Below are positions 27,101 to 37,598 of a DNA stretch of 64,000 nucleotides, in pieces. Source of the stretch: Lautropia dentalis (GTDB taxonomy: Bacteria > Pseudomonadota > Gammaproteobacteria > Burkholderiales > Burkholderiaceae_E); assembly GCF_003892345.1 (NCBI RefSeq), contig NZ_RRUE01000002.1, forward strand, positions 1,568,619-1,632,618, read 5' to 3'. The notes under the pieces were generated by a model. The model did no database searches. It was not told the origin of the DNA and saw nothing but the letters and a program-made list of their open reading frames with translations. Each line of letters starts with the position of its first letter. Position 1 is the stretch's first letter. A program made the position numbers and the translations under genes.

Positions 27101-27949
27101 TCAGCAGTAGGGATGGGCCGCGCCATGCAGCGCCGCCGTCAGGCCCGCGGCGGCCAGCAGGATCAGCAGCGCGCCATTGAGCCGGTAGGCCACCTGCGCC
27201 GGCACACGGCCCAGCACGTTGCGGGCACCGGCTTCCATCAGGAACAGCCCCAGGTTGGTGCCGATGGCAAAGGCCGCCATCACGGCTGCGGCCCCCAGCG
27301 GGGTGGCCGCCAGAATGGCCGTACCCAGTGCCGTGTAGAGCAGGCCGCAGGGCAGCAGGGCCCACAGCATGCCCCGCAGCCATTCAGTGCGGTGCTTGGG
27401 GGCCAGCGGTGCGCGCGAGGCCAGATGGCTGCCCAGCATGCCCAGCCAGCGCGGTTCGCGCCCCAGTACCAGCAGGCACAGGCCCAGCAGCACGAGCAGG
27501 GCATTCATGCCAGCCCAGATGGATTCGAACAGCGGCTGCCAGCTGGCGGCGGCCAGCAGCTGAGCGCCCACCGTGCCCGCCATAGCGCCCAGCAGGGTAT
27601 AGCCCAGTACGCGGCCCGCCTGAAAACGCCACCAGCGGCCATCGGGCAGCTGGAAACCAGGGGCGGGGGAAGCCTGTGATACGGTGCCCGTGGCCCCAGC
27701 CCCAGCGCCCACACCCGCACCTGCCCCAGCAGCACCCGCTCCCGCAGCAGTGGTCGTGGCTGCGTGGGCCATGTTTGAGGATGGCGTGGTACCAGCGCGG
27801 GTGGAACTGGCAGCCGTCGTGCGCACCGTGACGATGGGAATACCCCGCAGCGTCATGCGCTGTAGGCCCGAACACATGGTCAGGCAGTGCAGGCTGCCGC
27901 CGGCGCCCATCAGCAGGCCGGCGGAGATCAGGGGCCAGGCGCTGTTCAT
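27101..27949 (-). CDS. SafE/TauE-like (UreH-type) membrane protein of the cbb3 cluster
   Basis: 282 residues, six or so hydrophobic segments. 'GLLMGAGGSLHCLTMCSGL' is the family start motif, with a Cys-His-Cys grouping in the first helix that suggests metal handling. Genes of this type commonly follow ccoH in Proteobacteria and are suspected of copper handling for the oxidase. A Gly/Ala-rich insert of about 50 residues ('AGAGAAGAGAGVGAGAGA') lies between the first and second helices. It starts just after the ccoH stop, so it is probably co-transcribed. Confidence 0.8.
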   Translation of the reverse strand: MNSAWPLISAGLLMGAGGSLHCLTMCSGLQRMTLRGIPIVTVRTTAASSTRAGTTPSSNMAHAATTTAAGAGAAGAGAGVGAGAGATGTVSQASPAPGFQLPDGRWWRFQAGRVLGYTLLGAMAGTVGAQLLAAASWQPLFESIWAGMNALLVLLGLCLLVLGREPRWLGMLGSHLASRAPLAPKHRTEWLRGMLWALLPCGLLYTALGTAILAATPLGAAAVMAAFAIGTNLGLFLMEAGARNVLGRVPAQVAYRLNGALLILLAAAGLTAALHGAAHPYC

Positions 27950-27956
27950 GAGGGCC

Positions 27957-28844
27957 TCAGCGGGGGGAGGGCTGGCTGGCCCCGGCCGTGCCGGTGGCAC
28001 TTCCGGAAGCGGCTGCCCCCGCCCTGCGGCGTACCGGGTCGGAGGCCGACTGCTCGCCGGGTTTGGGTTCGTTGGCCTGGCGGGCGGCCAGCCGGGCGTC
28101 GAAGCCGAAGTGCTGCAGGGCCTCGACCGTTTGCAGGCCGGCCAGGGGCAGACGCCAGTCGCTGCCTTCCAGGGCGATGTGCCAGCGGGTGCCGGGCGCC
28201 CAGGTCACGGGTTGGCGGGCCTGCCAGCGCCCCTCGCCGTCGGGCAGCAGGAAGAGTGTGATGTCGTTGCCCGGGTCGGATGGATGCAGCAGGCGCAGTT
28301 TCTGGGGAACGGGCAGGGGGGCGCTGGCCGGTGTGCCACCACTCGTGGACGCTGTTGCGTTCGTGGATGCTGTTGCGCTTGTGGATGCTGCTGCACTGGC
28401 GGGGGCGCTGCCAGCGGCTGTGCTGGTTGCGTCCGCCGGTGTGGCAGCTGCGGGCGTTCCCGTGCGTGCCGCCCCACCAGGGGCAGGTGTGGCAGCCGTG
28501 GTTCCGGCCAGCCGGGCAGGCGCGGGAGGCGCGGGAGGCGTCATGACCAGCCGGACCTGCAGGGTGTCGTTGCCCGTCATCTGCATGTCGAGCGTGCCGG
28601 CCACGCCCAGCTCGACGGCGTGCTGTTCGCGGCGGGAGTCGGTCGAGACGGCCATGCCCTGCTTGACGTAGTCGGTGGCGATGGGGCGGTCGGCGTGCTC
28701 GATGGCAATCCACAGGGTGCACAGACCGGCCACCACGGTGGCGGCCGGGATGCCGACCACCAGCCACATCAGTGGCTGCGAAAACGCCTTGACGGGCTGT
28801 GCGGGTTGCTGCGGAGGCAGGGATGGGGTGGACTGGGTGGCCAT
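27957..28844 (-). CDS. ccoH: FixH/CcoH-like cbb3 oxidase assembly protein
   Basis: 295 residues. One N-terminal helix ('LMWLVVGIPAATVVAGLCTL') then 'IEHADRPIATDYVKQGMAVS', a FixH hallmark, and a periplasmic domain. CcoH stabilises the assembling cbb3 oxidase. The family is usually 150-200 residues; here an Ala/Thr/Ser-rich insert ('TSTAAGSAPASAAASTSATA') splits the periplasmic domain and the C-terminus is extended. Lies between ccoG and the SafE-like gene. Start at 28844 is the first Met before the helix; no strong ribosome site. Confidence 0.82.
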   Translation of the reverse strand: MATQSTPSLPPQQPAQPVKAFSQPLMWLVVGIPAATVVAGLCTLWIAIEHADRPIATDYVKQGMAVSTDSRREQHAVELGVAGTLDMQMTGNDTLQVRLVMTPPAPPAPARLAGTTAATPAPGGAARTGTPAAATPADATSTAAGSAPASAAASTSATASTNATASTSGGTPASAPLPVPQKLRLLHPSDPGNDITLFLLPDGEGRWQARQPVTWAPGTRWHIALEGSDWRLPLAGLQTVEALQHFGFDARLAARQANEPKPGEQSASDPVRRRAGAAASGSATGTAGASQPSPR

Positions 28845-29099
28845 GGCAGGAAAGCAGATAGCGGAAAGGGCGCCAGGAGGAAACGCAACGAACGGAAGAA
28901 CGTGGAAGGAAAGCGGACTTTCGGCCGCTGGCGGCGCAGGCTGAAGGTTGCGGGTGAAAAGGGCAGGGTACTGAAAAAATGGTGACCGGGAGTGGCCGGA
29001 GACAACGGGTGAAAGCGCGTGAACGCAGAGCGTGCTGTTGTGCAGGCCCCATGGCAAACCGGCGGAGCCTGGAAGGAGGCATCCGCCGGCGGCGTGCAA

Positions 29100-30602
29100 T
29101 CAGCGTGGCACCATGTACACGGTTCCCTCGCGTCGTGGCTTGGCGCCGGTGTCTTCCTCGCCCTCCTGCGGCACCGGGGTGACCGTGATCTCGATGTTGT
29201 GCGAGCCCGGGCGTTCGGTGGTGGTGGGGGGCAGGTGGATGGCCAGCGGCACCATGCGGTTGGAGGTGGCGGGCACTTCGATGCGGGTCTGGCCGTCGAT
29301 GCGCAGCTCCGGCATGCCCGTCACGCCCAGATCCAGCACCAGCGGCCGTTCGCTGGTGTTCATCAGGTTGAGCGTGTAGGTGTTCTCGATGTCGCCGTTT
29401 TCGGCAATGCCCGACAGGGCGCCGCGGTCGCGGATGATGTCCACGCGCAGGGTGTTGCGGCTGACCAGCGAGCCCACCAGGGCACCGGCCAGCACCAGCA
29501 GGATCAGGCCGTAGATCAGCACGCGCGGGCGCAGGATCCGTTTGGCGGTGGCCTTCGAGTCGAGGTGGTTGGTGAGGGCGTTCTCGGTGGCGTAGCGGAT
29601 CAGGCCACGGGCATAGCCCATCTTGTCCATCACGCCGTTGCACACGTCGATGCAGGCGGCACAGCTGATGCACTGGTACTGCAGGCCGTCGCGGATGTCG
29701 ATGCCGGTGGGGCAGACCTCGACGCACAGGCCGCAGTCGATGCAGCTGCCCAGGCCCAGGGCGGCCGGGTCGGCCTTCTTGGAGCGCGAGCCGCGCGGAT
29801 CGCCACGTTCCTTGTCATAGGTGACGATCATGGTGTCCTTGTCGAACATGGCGCCCTGGAAGCGGGCATACGGACACATGTGGGTGCAGACCTGCTCGCG
29901 CAGGAAGCCGGCGTTGCCCCACAGGGCAAAGGCGTAGAACAGGAACCAGAACCACTGCCACGGGCCCAGTTCCAGGTGGATGATCTGCATCGGCAGGTCG
30001 CGGATGGGGGCGAAGTAGCCGATGAGGGTGAAGCCGGTGAACAGCGCGAACAGCACCCACAGCACGTGCTTGGTGCCGCGCACGCGCAGCTTGTGCCAGG
30101 ACCAGGGGGCATCGTCGAGCTTGCGGCGCCTGGGGCCGTCGCCTTCGAGTTTGGCCTCGATCCAGAGGAAGATTTCGGTGTAGACCGTCTGCGGGCAGGA
30201 GTAGCCGCACCAGACACGGCCGGCCACGGCCGTGACGAAGAAGAGGGTGAGGGCGCAGAACACCAGCAGGCCCGCCAGGTAGACGAAGTCCTGCGGCCAG
30301 AGCACGGCGCCGAACAGGTGGAACTTGCGCGCATCCAGATCGAACAGAACGGCCTGGCGACCGTTCCACATCAGCCAGGGCAGCCCAAAGAACACCAGCT
30401 GGGTGATGACCAGGGCCGCGATCCGCAGGTTGTCATAGCGGCCACGCACGGAGCGGGGCTGGATCTTGACGCGGGCGGCATAGCTGGAGAACAGGCTGCC
30501 GGTTTTCTGTTCGGCAGCCGCCCGGGCGGCCGCGGTCTTGCCGGCCGACCCCTTGGGCTTGTCCTTGGCGGGACGGTGGACCTGGATGACGCGTTCTTCC
30601 AC
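29100..30602 (-). CDS. ccoG: CcoG, membrane ferredoxin-like protein for cbb3 assembly
   Basis: 500 residues, GTG start three bases after the ccoP stop. Several N-terminal helices, the motif 'RVWCGYSCPQTVYTEIF', and two 4Fe-4S groups: 'GSCIDCGLCVEVCPTGID' and 'CISCAACIDVCNGVMDK'. The C-terminal Ig-like domain ('NDGDIENTYTLNLMN'-type region) ends in 'YMVPR'. CcoG reduces copper for delivery to the oxidase active site. Full family length with all Cys present. Confidence 0.95.
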   Translation of the reverse strand: MEERVIQVHRPAKDKPKGSAGKTAAARAAAEQKTGSLFSSYAARVKIQPRSVRGRYDNLRIAALVITQLVFFGLPWLMWNGRQAVLFDLDARKFHLFGAVLWPQDFVYLAGLLVFCALTLFFVTAVAGRVWCGYSCPQTVYTEIFLWIEAKLEGDGPRRRKLDDAPWSWHKLRVRGTKHVLWVLFALFTGFTLIGYFAPIRDLPMQIIHLELGPWQWFWFLFYAFALWGNAGFLREQVCTHMCPYARFQGAMFDKDTMIVTYDKERGDPRGSRSKKADPAALGLGSCIDCGLCVEVCPTGIDIRDGLQYQCISCAACIDVCNGVMDKMGYARGLIRYATENALTNHLDSKATAKRILRPRVLIYGLILLVLAGALVGSLVSRNTLRVDIIRDRGALSGIAENGDIENTYTLNLMNTSERPLVLDLGVTGMPELRIDGQTRIEVPATSNRMVPLAIHLPPTTTERPGSHNIEITVTPVPQEGEEDTGAKPRREGTVYMVPR

Positions 30603-30605
30603 GGC

Positions 30606-31511
30606 TCAGTTCTTCTTGTTGTGCGACAGGGACATCACGTACGCGGCCAGCACGTCGATCTGTTCCTTCGTGAAGGTTTCGCCAAACACCGGCATCTGGC
30701 TGTCGAAGCCGTTGTTGATGGCGTACATCACGCCACGCAGGCCACCGCCGTGCAGCCAGACCTTGTCGGTCAGGTTGGGGGCGCCGATGTCCTGGTTGCC
30801 CTTGCCGTCCGGACCGTGGCAGGCCGCGCAGACCTGGAAGCCTTTCTTGCCTTTCTGGGCCTTGATCGGGTCGGTGGCCGAGCCGGACAGCGACAGCACG
30901 TACTGGGCCGTGTTCTCGATGTCGGCCGGGCTGTCGAAGTTGGCAGCCTGCGGCGGCATCATCCCGTGACGGCCTTCGGTGATGGTCTCGACGATGGCTT
31001 CGGAATCACCGCCGTGCAGCCAGTCGCCGTCGGTCAGGTTGGGGAAGTGCAGGCCCCCGCGGGCGTTGGCGCCGTGGCACTGGGCGCAGTTGTTCAGGAA
31101 CAGCCGCTGGCCGATGGCCAGTGCCTCGGGGTTGTTCATCAGCTCGTCGGGTGACTTGCCGGCAAAGCTGGCGTAGATGGGGGCCACGCTGGCTTCCAGC
31201 TGCGCACGCTCCTCGTGGTACTGGCGCACCGAGGTCCAGCCGCCGATGCCGGGGAACTTGCCCAGCCCCGGGTAGTAGATCAGGTAGCCGATGCTGAAGG
31301 CCACGGTGACCAGGAAGAGGATCATCCACCAGCGGGGCAGGGGATTGTTGGCCTCGCGGATGTCACCGTCCCAGACGTGGCCGGTGGTGTTGTCGGCCGT
31401 CGGCTCGGGCCGGCGGCTGTTGCTGATCAGGACGAACAGGCAGAAGACGATGCCGAAGACCGACAGCGCGATGACGTAATATGACCAGAAGTCGGATACA
31501 AAATCAGCCAT
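30606..31511 (-). CDS. ccoP: Cytochrome cbb3 oxidase subunit III, dihaem cytochrome c
   Basis: 301 residues. Two N-terminal helices, then two haem c sites: Cys142-Cys145-His146 ('NNCAQCHGAN') and Cys228-Cys231-His232 ('QVCAACHGPD'), each with a downstream Met ligand region ('GMMPPQAA', 'SQMPVFGE'). It accepts electrons from soluble cytochrome c or the bc1 complex and passes them through CcoO to CcoN. Its start codon lies inside the end of ccoQ. Confidence 0.97.
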   Translation of the reverse strand: MADFVSDFWSYYVIALSVFGIVFCLFVLISNSRRPEPTADNTTGHVWDGDIREANNPLPRWWMILFLVTVAFSIGYLIYYPGLGKFPGIGGWTSVRQYHEERAQLEASVAPIYASFAGKSPDELMNNPEALAIGQRLFLNNCAQCHGANARGGLHFPNLTDGDWLHGGDSEAIVETITEGRHGMMPPQAANFDSPADIENTAQYVLSLSGSATDPIKAQKGKKGFQVCAACHGPDGKGNQDIGAPNLTDKVWLHGGGLRGVMYAINNGFDSQMPVFGETFTKEQIDVLAAYVMSLSHNKKN

Positions 31512-31668
31512 GTTTCGCCTCGTTCGGTTCGTTGGGTTCGTTCAGCGGGAGCATTGCCGCTTCGTCGAAGCGGGCCTTGTTTTTTCTGGACCAGGCATAG
31601 ATGACGATGCCGATGAAGACCAGGATCAGCAGGAGGGTGATGATTCCCCGTAGCGTGTTGATGTCCAT
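31504..31668 (-). CDS. ccoQ: Cytochrome cbb3 oxidase subunit CcoQ
   Basis: 54 residues, one helix ('IITLLLILVFIGIVIYAWS') followed by a short charged tail with 'NEPNEPNE'. CcoQ stabilises the complex. It lies between ccoO and ccoP and overlaps the ccoP start by eight bases, a strong coupling signal. Start at 31668 has GGAG nearby. Confidence 0.93.
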   Translation of the reverse strand: MDINTLRGIITLLLILVFIGIVIYAWSRKNKARFDEAAMLPLNEPNEPNEAKHG

Positions 31669-31681
31669 GTGACGGCTCCGC

Positions 31682-32296
31682 TCACTGGTTCTGCGGACGC
31701 ACGCGGCCCAGACCCTGCAGGAAGGCGATCAGCGCCTGCTGTTCGGTCTTGTCCTTCACTTCCTCTTCGGCACCGGCAATGGCCTCGTCGGTGAACGGCA
31801 CGCCCACGGCGCGCAGCGATTCCATGTGCCGTTTGATGGAGGAGGCATCGACCATCTGGGTTTCCAGCCACGGATAGGCCGGCATGTTGGACTCGGGCAC
31901 CACGCTGCGCGGGTCGTTCAGGTGGGCGATGTGCCAGTCGTCGCTGTAGCGGCCACCCACGCGGGCCAGGTCGGGGCCGGTACGCTTGCTGCCCCACTGG
32001 AACGGGTGATCCCAGACCGACTCGCCGGCCACCGAGTAGGGGCCATAGCGCAGGGTTTCGGCACGCATCGGGCGGATCATCTGCGAGTGGCAGTTGTAGC
32101 AGCCCTCGCGCACGAAGATGTCGCGGCCGGCCACCTGCAGCGCGCTGGGCGGCGTCATGCCCGGCAGTGGCTCGGTGGTGGAACGCTGGAAGAACAGCGG
32201 CACGATCTGCACCAGACCGCCGACCGACACCACCAGCACGATCAGCACGATCATCAGCCAGGGGTTGGTTTCAATGGTTTCGTGAGAGAGTTTCAT
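31682..32296 (-). CDS. ccoO: Cytochrome cbb3 oxidase subunit II, monohaem cytochrome c
   Basis: 204 residues with an N-terminal anchor ('[20 protein letters not shown]') and one haem c site, Cys66-Cys69-His70, in '[16 protein letters not shown]'. It relays electrons from CcoP to the CcoN active site. AAGGAAG lies five bases before the ATG. Normal length. Confidence 0.97.
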   Translation of the reverse strand: MKLSHETIETNPWLMIVLIVLVVSVGGLVQIVPLFFQRSTTEPLPGMTPPSALQVAGRDIFVREGCYNCHSQMIRPMRAETLRYGPYSVAGESVWDHPFQWGSKRTGPDLARVGGRYSDDWHIAHLNDPRSVVPESNMPAYPWLETQMVDASSIKRHMESLRAVGVPFTDEAIAGAEEEVKDKTEQQALIAFLQGLGRVRPQNQ

Positions 32297-32400
32297 CGGA
32301 GCTTCCTTGAAGGACCCTTGGGCGCACCACCCCCCGCACCGGCCGGACGGAACCGGCCCGTGGCGGGAAAACCGGAGGCGGGGCGGGCGCTGGCGGCGGT

Positions 32401-33882
<1,482 letters not shown>

Positions 33883-34094
33883 GTTGTGTGTGCCGGCGAA
33901 AACACGTTGTGAAAAACGCGGATAACTCAGAGCATGGACGGCTATTCCGTGCGGCCTGCCATGAGGGGGCAGGCGGGGAAAACCGGATGACCGGGAAGCA
34001 TGGCGCTGCCGGCGTGCGACGGCGATGCGCCCACGCAGGCCGAAGTTCTGCCACGGTCCATGCACCGATGATCTTTCAGATGTGAAAGGTTGCC

Positions 34095-34108
34095 TTGATA
34101 TAGGTCAA
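34095..34108 (-). promoter_or_regulatory. FNR box upstream of ccoN
   Basis: TTGATATAGGTCAA matches TTGAT-N4-ATCAA with one mismatch. Its centre is 220 bases above the ccoN start, leaving room for a transcript beginning about 180 bases before the gene. The 457 bases between ccoN and ccoS hold no gene. Supports oxygen control of the oxidase operon by the FNR gene nearby. Confidence 0.72.
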
Positions 34109-34339
34109 CGTCGGTCGGATCGTTAACAGTCAGGCCGCCGAACGGGCGATGCGAACCGTTACAGGTCGGCAGTTTTGTCGACAGAAACGCTGTGTTGGCT
34201 GGTTTTTGGCAGCGGATGAGAAGCGTTCTCGTCAGAGACCGGTCGCAGAAATGGCCGGAACAGACGGGCAGGGTGGCTGGATGACAGCTTGGGCAGAGTC
34301 GGGGGCAGGAAGGGGGCTGTGGCGTGGTTGCAGCGTCGC

Positions 34340-34579
34340 TCAGGATCGCTGTGGCGGTGGGGCGACTGGCGCTTCCGCAGTGCTGACAGGTGTCGCGGCT
34401 GGTGGTTGTGATGCCTCCTGCGGACGGGGAGGTGCGGCGCGGTCATCGTCCAGCAGGATGCGCTCGGCCTCGGCGTCCAGGTCCTCGAACTGGCCGCCGT
34501 ACACGGCCCAGGCCAGAAAGCCCAGGATGGCCAGGATCAGCACGACGGACAGGGGGATGAGGGTGTAGAGAATGTCCAT
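34340..34579 (-). CDS. ccoS: CcoS, cbb3 oxidase maturation protein
   Basis: 79 residues. 'LYTLIPLSVVLILAILGFLAWAV' is the single helix and 'YGGQFEDLDAEAERILLDDD' the conserved family motif; the Pro/Ala-rich tail is extra. CcoS is needed to insert haem and copper into CcoN. Between ccoI and ccoN, the usual order. Start chosen at 34579, where the family begins; the frame is open further. Confidence 0.92.
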   Translation of the reverse strand: MDILYTLIPLSVVLILAILGFLAWAVYGGQFEDLDAEAERILLDDDRAAPPRPQEASQPPAATPVSTAEAPVAPPPQRS

Positions 34580-34774
34580 GATGGAGCGGTGTGGCAGGGG
34601 CGATGGTGTTCCGGCCATGCCGGGCCGGAAGCTCGGGCTAGGGAATGTGGGCCGGGGGCAGGGGGACTTGTGAGCGGGGGCAGGGAATGCGGATCGGGAA
34701 ATGCAGCCCAGGCCGCGCGCATGGCGCTGCGTGGGCGGGGAAACGGAGCTGCATGGACGGGGAGCGTGGGCAGC

Positions 34775-37309
34775 TCAGCGTGCGGCGCGCAGCGCGTTGA
34801 GCACCACCACCAGCGAACTGCCGGCCATGCCCAGACCCGCCAGCCAGGGGGGCACCAGGCCGGCCACCGCCAGTGGAATGGCCAGCACATTGTAGAGGCA
34901 GGAGAAGATCAGGTTCTGGTGCACGATGGCCAGTGCCCGCCGGGCGGCCTGCCGGGCCGCCAGCAGGCCATCCAGCCGTTCGGACAGCAGCAGAATGTCG
35001 GCGTGATGCTGCGCCAGCGGTGCTGCACTGGCCAGTGACACCGACACATCGGCCCGCGACAGTACCGGCGCATCGTTGACGCCATCGCCCACCATGGTGA
35101 CGCGCTGCCCCTGCTGCTGCAGGTGCTGCATCAGCGCCAGCTTGTCCTCGGGCCGTGCGCCGGCGTGCAGGGCCTCATCGGCAAGCTCCAGCTGCCGGCC
35201 CAGCTGCCTCACCCGTTCCGGGTGGTCGCCCGAGACGATCAGGCACTGTACACCGTCGGCCCGCAGCTGCTGCACCGTGGTGGCCGCACCGGGACGCAGG
35301 GTTTCCTGCAGGTGGAAGCGGGCGTGCAGGGGGGGCTGCAGAGGGGGGGGAGGGGAGGGTTGCCGGGAAGGTTGTTGGGGTGATTGTTGGGACGATTGTT
35401 GGGGTATGGCCGTGTACGTTCGGGAGGTCTGCGATGCATTGCCTGCGTCGGCTGTCCGGTGCTCCTGTGTTGCGGTTGCCGTTTCTTCAGTGTGTATTGG
35501 CTGAAGATGCAGGCTGATAAATGCATGTTCAGGGATGATGCTTGCATCCCAGAGCATACCCCCGAGGTCGAACCGGGCCTGCAGACCACCGCTGGGGATG
35601 TTGGTCACTTCCAGAATGCGGGCCTCGCCGAAGGCTAGTTCTGCCGGTAGAGGGGGCGATGCCGTTGCCGAAGCCTCGGACACAGTGCCATCGGCTTTGG
35701 GCTGCGTGATTTCTGGTGGCGCTGCCGCGTTCTCGGGTTTGGGCTGTGTGCCTTCTGGTGCGACCCCATCTTCTGCTGTCGTGACTGTGGATTCCGCTGT
35801 TGTGACTGTGGATGTCACATCCGTTTTCAGCACCTTGCCGGCCGCCTCCGCAAACGCTCTTGCCACCGGATGCAGTGAGCTGCGCTCGATGCGGGCGGCC
35901 AGCTGCAGTGCGTCGGCGGCCGTCAGGCCGGGGGAGGTGCCGGCCACGGTCAGTGTGGGGGTGCTGGTGCTGAGCGTGCCGGTCTTGTCGAACAGCATCA
36001 CGCGGCTTTGCGCCAGGCTTTCCAGTGTGTCACTGCGGTCGATGATGATGCCGCGTCGCGCCAGTCCGCCCAGCGTGGCCAGCAGAGCGGACGGGGCCGC
36101 CAGGGCCAGTGCGCACGGGCAGGTGACGATCAGCACGGCGGCGGCAACCCACGGTGCCCGCGCCGGATCGATGAACCACCAGCCGATACCGGCCGCCAGG
36201 GCGATCAGCAGCACCGCCACGAGGAAGGGGCCGGCATAGCGGTCGGCCGTGCGCAGCACCGATGGGCGGCTGGTGGAGGCCCGCTCGATCAGCCGGTTCA
36301 GTTCGGCCAGCCGCGAATCGGCGGCGCGGTGCGTCACTTCGACGATGAGCGGATCGCGCAGGTTCAGGCTGCCCGACACCACCGGCATGCCCGGCCCGCG
36401 TGGCTGTGGTTCGGATTCCCCCGTCAGCAGCGACTCGTCCACCTCGCTCTGGCCTTCAAGAATCAGGCCATCCACGGCAAAGGTGGTGCCGGCCGGCACC
36501 GAGATGTGGTCGCCGGGTTGCAGGCGTCGGCGCGAGACGCGCTCGATGCTGCCGTCGGGGCGCAGGCGGTCGGCTGCTTCGGGCAGCCGGGCCAGACTGT
36601 TGCCCAGGCCGGCGGCGGCCTTCTCGCGGGCACGGGATTCGAGCCAGCGGGCCACCAGCAGCAGGCCGATGATCATCGTCACCGAATCGAAATAGACCTC
36701 GTGCCCCTGATAAAAGGCCACGACGCTGGTGATGACCGTGATGGCAATGCCCAGTGCCACCGGCGTGTCCATGCCGATGCGTCTCTGCCGGGTGTCACGC
36801 CAGGCGGCCGAGAAGAACGGCCCGGCTGCAAACAGCAGCGCCGGAATGGTGAGCATGGCCTCGGCCCAGATCAGCAGCTGCTGCAGGTCGGGCGGGATCT
36901 GCTCGCCCCCCAGGTAGCGGGGGATGGAGAACATCATCACCTGCATCATGCACAGCACGCCCACCAGCATTCGCCACAGCGCCCGGCGGCGGGGGCGCGG
37001 ATCGGCCCGCTCCACCATGTCCAGCGGCAGGGGGCGCGGCTCGTAGCCGATGTCGGCCAGCCGCTGCAGCAGCGCGCTGGCGGCATGGTGGGCCGGCTCC
37101 CACTCCAGCCGGGCGCGGCGCGAGACCACATTGACCTCGATGCGGGCGTGCGCGTCATCGATGGCGGCGGCCAGCGTCTGCGTGCAGGCCGCGCAGTGCA
37201 CGGCATCGATGGCCAGGATGGCTTCCTGCCGGTCCGGCTGGCCGGCCATGGGGCGGGCGTATTCGAGCAGCTCTTCGGGATCGTCGAGGATGGCGAAGGG
37301 AGTCATCAT
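34775..37309 (-). CDS. ccoI: Copper-transporting P1B-type ATPase CcoI with two low-complexity inserts
   Basis: 844 residues. N-terminal metal-binding domain with Cys39-x-x-Cys42 ('VHCAACTQ'), the membrane motif 'VTCPCALALAAP', phosphorylation site 'FDKTGTLS', 'GDGVNDAPVLS' hinge. CcoI feeds copper to the cbb3 active site from the cytoplasm. Two inserts lie in the nucleotide-binding domain: a Thr/Glu/Pro-rich one ('TVTTAESTVTTAEDG') and a Gln/Pro/Ser-rich one ('QQSSQQSPQQPSRQPSPPPP'), together over 120 residues beyond the usual 720-800. The first is coded by imperfect tandem DNA repeats near 35780. Catalytic motifs are intact. Confidence 0.94.
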   Translation of the reverse strand: MMTPFAILDDPEELLEYARPMAGQPDRQEAILAIDAVHCAACTQTLAAAIDDAHARIEVNVVSRRARLEWEPAHHAASALLQRLADIGYEPRPLPLDMVERADPRPRRRALWRMLVGVLCMMQVMMFSIPRYLGGEQIPPDLQQLLIWAEAMLTIPALLFAAGPFFSAAWRDTRQRRIGMDTPVALGIAITVITSVVAFYQGHEVYFDSVTMIIGLLLVARWLESRAREKAAAGLGNSLARLPEAADRLRPDGSIERVSRRRLQPGDHISVPAGTTFAVDGLILEGQSEVDESLLTGESEPQPRGPGMPVVSGSLNLRDPLIVEVTHRAADSRLAELNRLIERASTSRPSVLRTADRYAGPFLVAVLLIALAAGIGWWFIDPARAPWVAAAVLIVTCPCALALAAPSALLATLGGLARRGIIIDRSDTLESLAQSRVMLFDKTGTLSTSTPTLTVAGTSPGLTAADALQLAARIERSSLHPVARAFAEAAGKVLKTDVTSTVTTAESTVTTAEDGVAPEGTQPKPENAAAPPEITQPKADGTVSEASATASPPLPAELAFGEARILEVTNIPSGGLQARFDLGGMLWDASIIPEHAFISLHLQPIHTEETATATQEHRTADAGNASQTSRTYTAIPQQSSQQSPQQPSRQPSPPPPLQPPLHARFHLQETLRPGAATTVQQLRADGVQCLIVSGDHPERVRQLGRQLELADEALHAGARPEDKLALMQHLQQQGQRVTMVGDGVNDAPVLSRADVSVSLASAAPLAQHHADILLLSERLDGLLAARQAARRALAIVHQNLIFSCLYNVLAIPLAVAGLVPPWLAGLGMAGSSLVVVLNALRAAR

Positions 37310-37598
37310 TATGGTGAATGATTGATGGCGCCCGGATGCGCCCGATGGTCATTCCTGTTGGGGTAAACCCACAGAAAAGGGGCCCGTGCACAGGTGCGGC
37401 TGGGCTGCAATTAATCAACAGGCCAATGATGTGAAATTCTGCAGCATAATGCCAGTTGGTTCAGAATTGAGGGGCGCAACGCCGTCCAGGGACGCTCTGG
37501 CTGACTGCCACAGGGGCAGACGTGCCAGACTTTTACAGGGCATCGGGCCGTCGTACCCCGGGCGAGACGCCGTCACTATTCAGGGAGGAAGCTGCGCC

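Noticed and set aside
29019-31154. 711-codon open frame opposite ccoG and ccoP
   Set aside because: Antisense to genes with clear haem and iron-sulphur motifs; Gly/Ala/Val/His-rich composition typical of a high-GC shadow frame.
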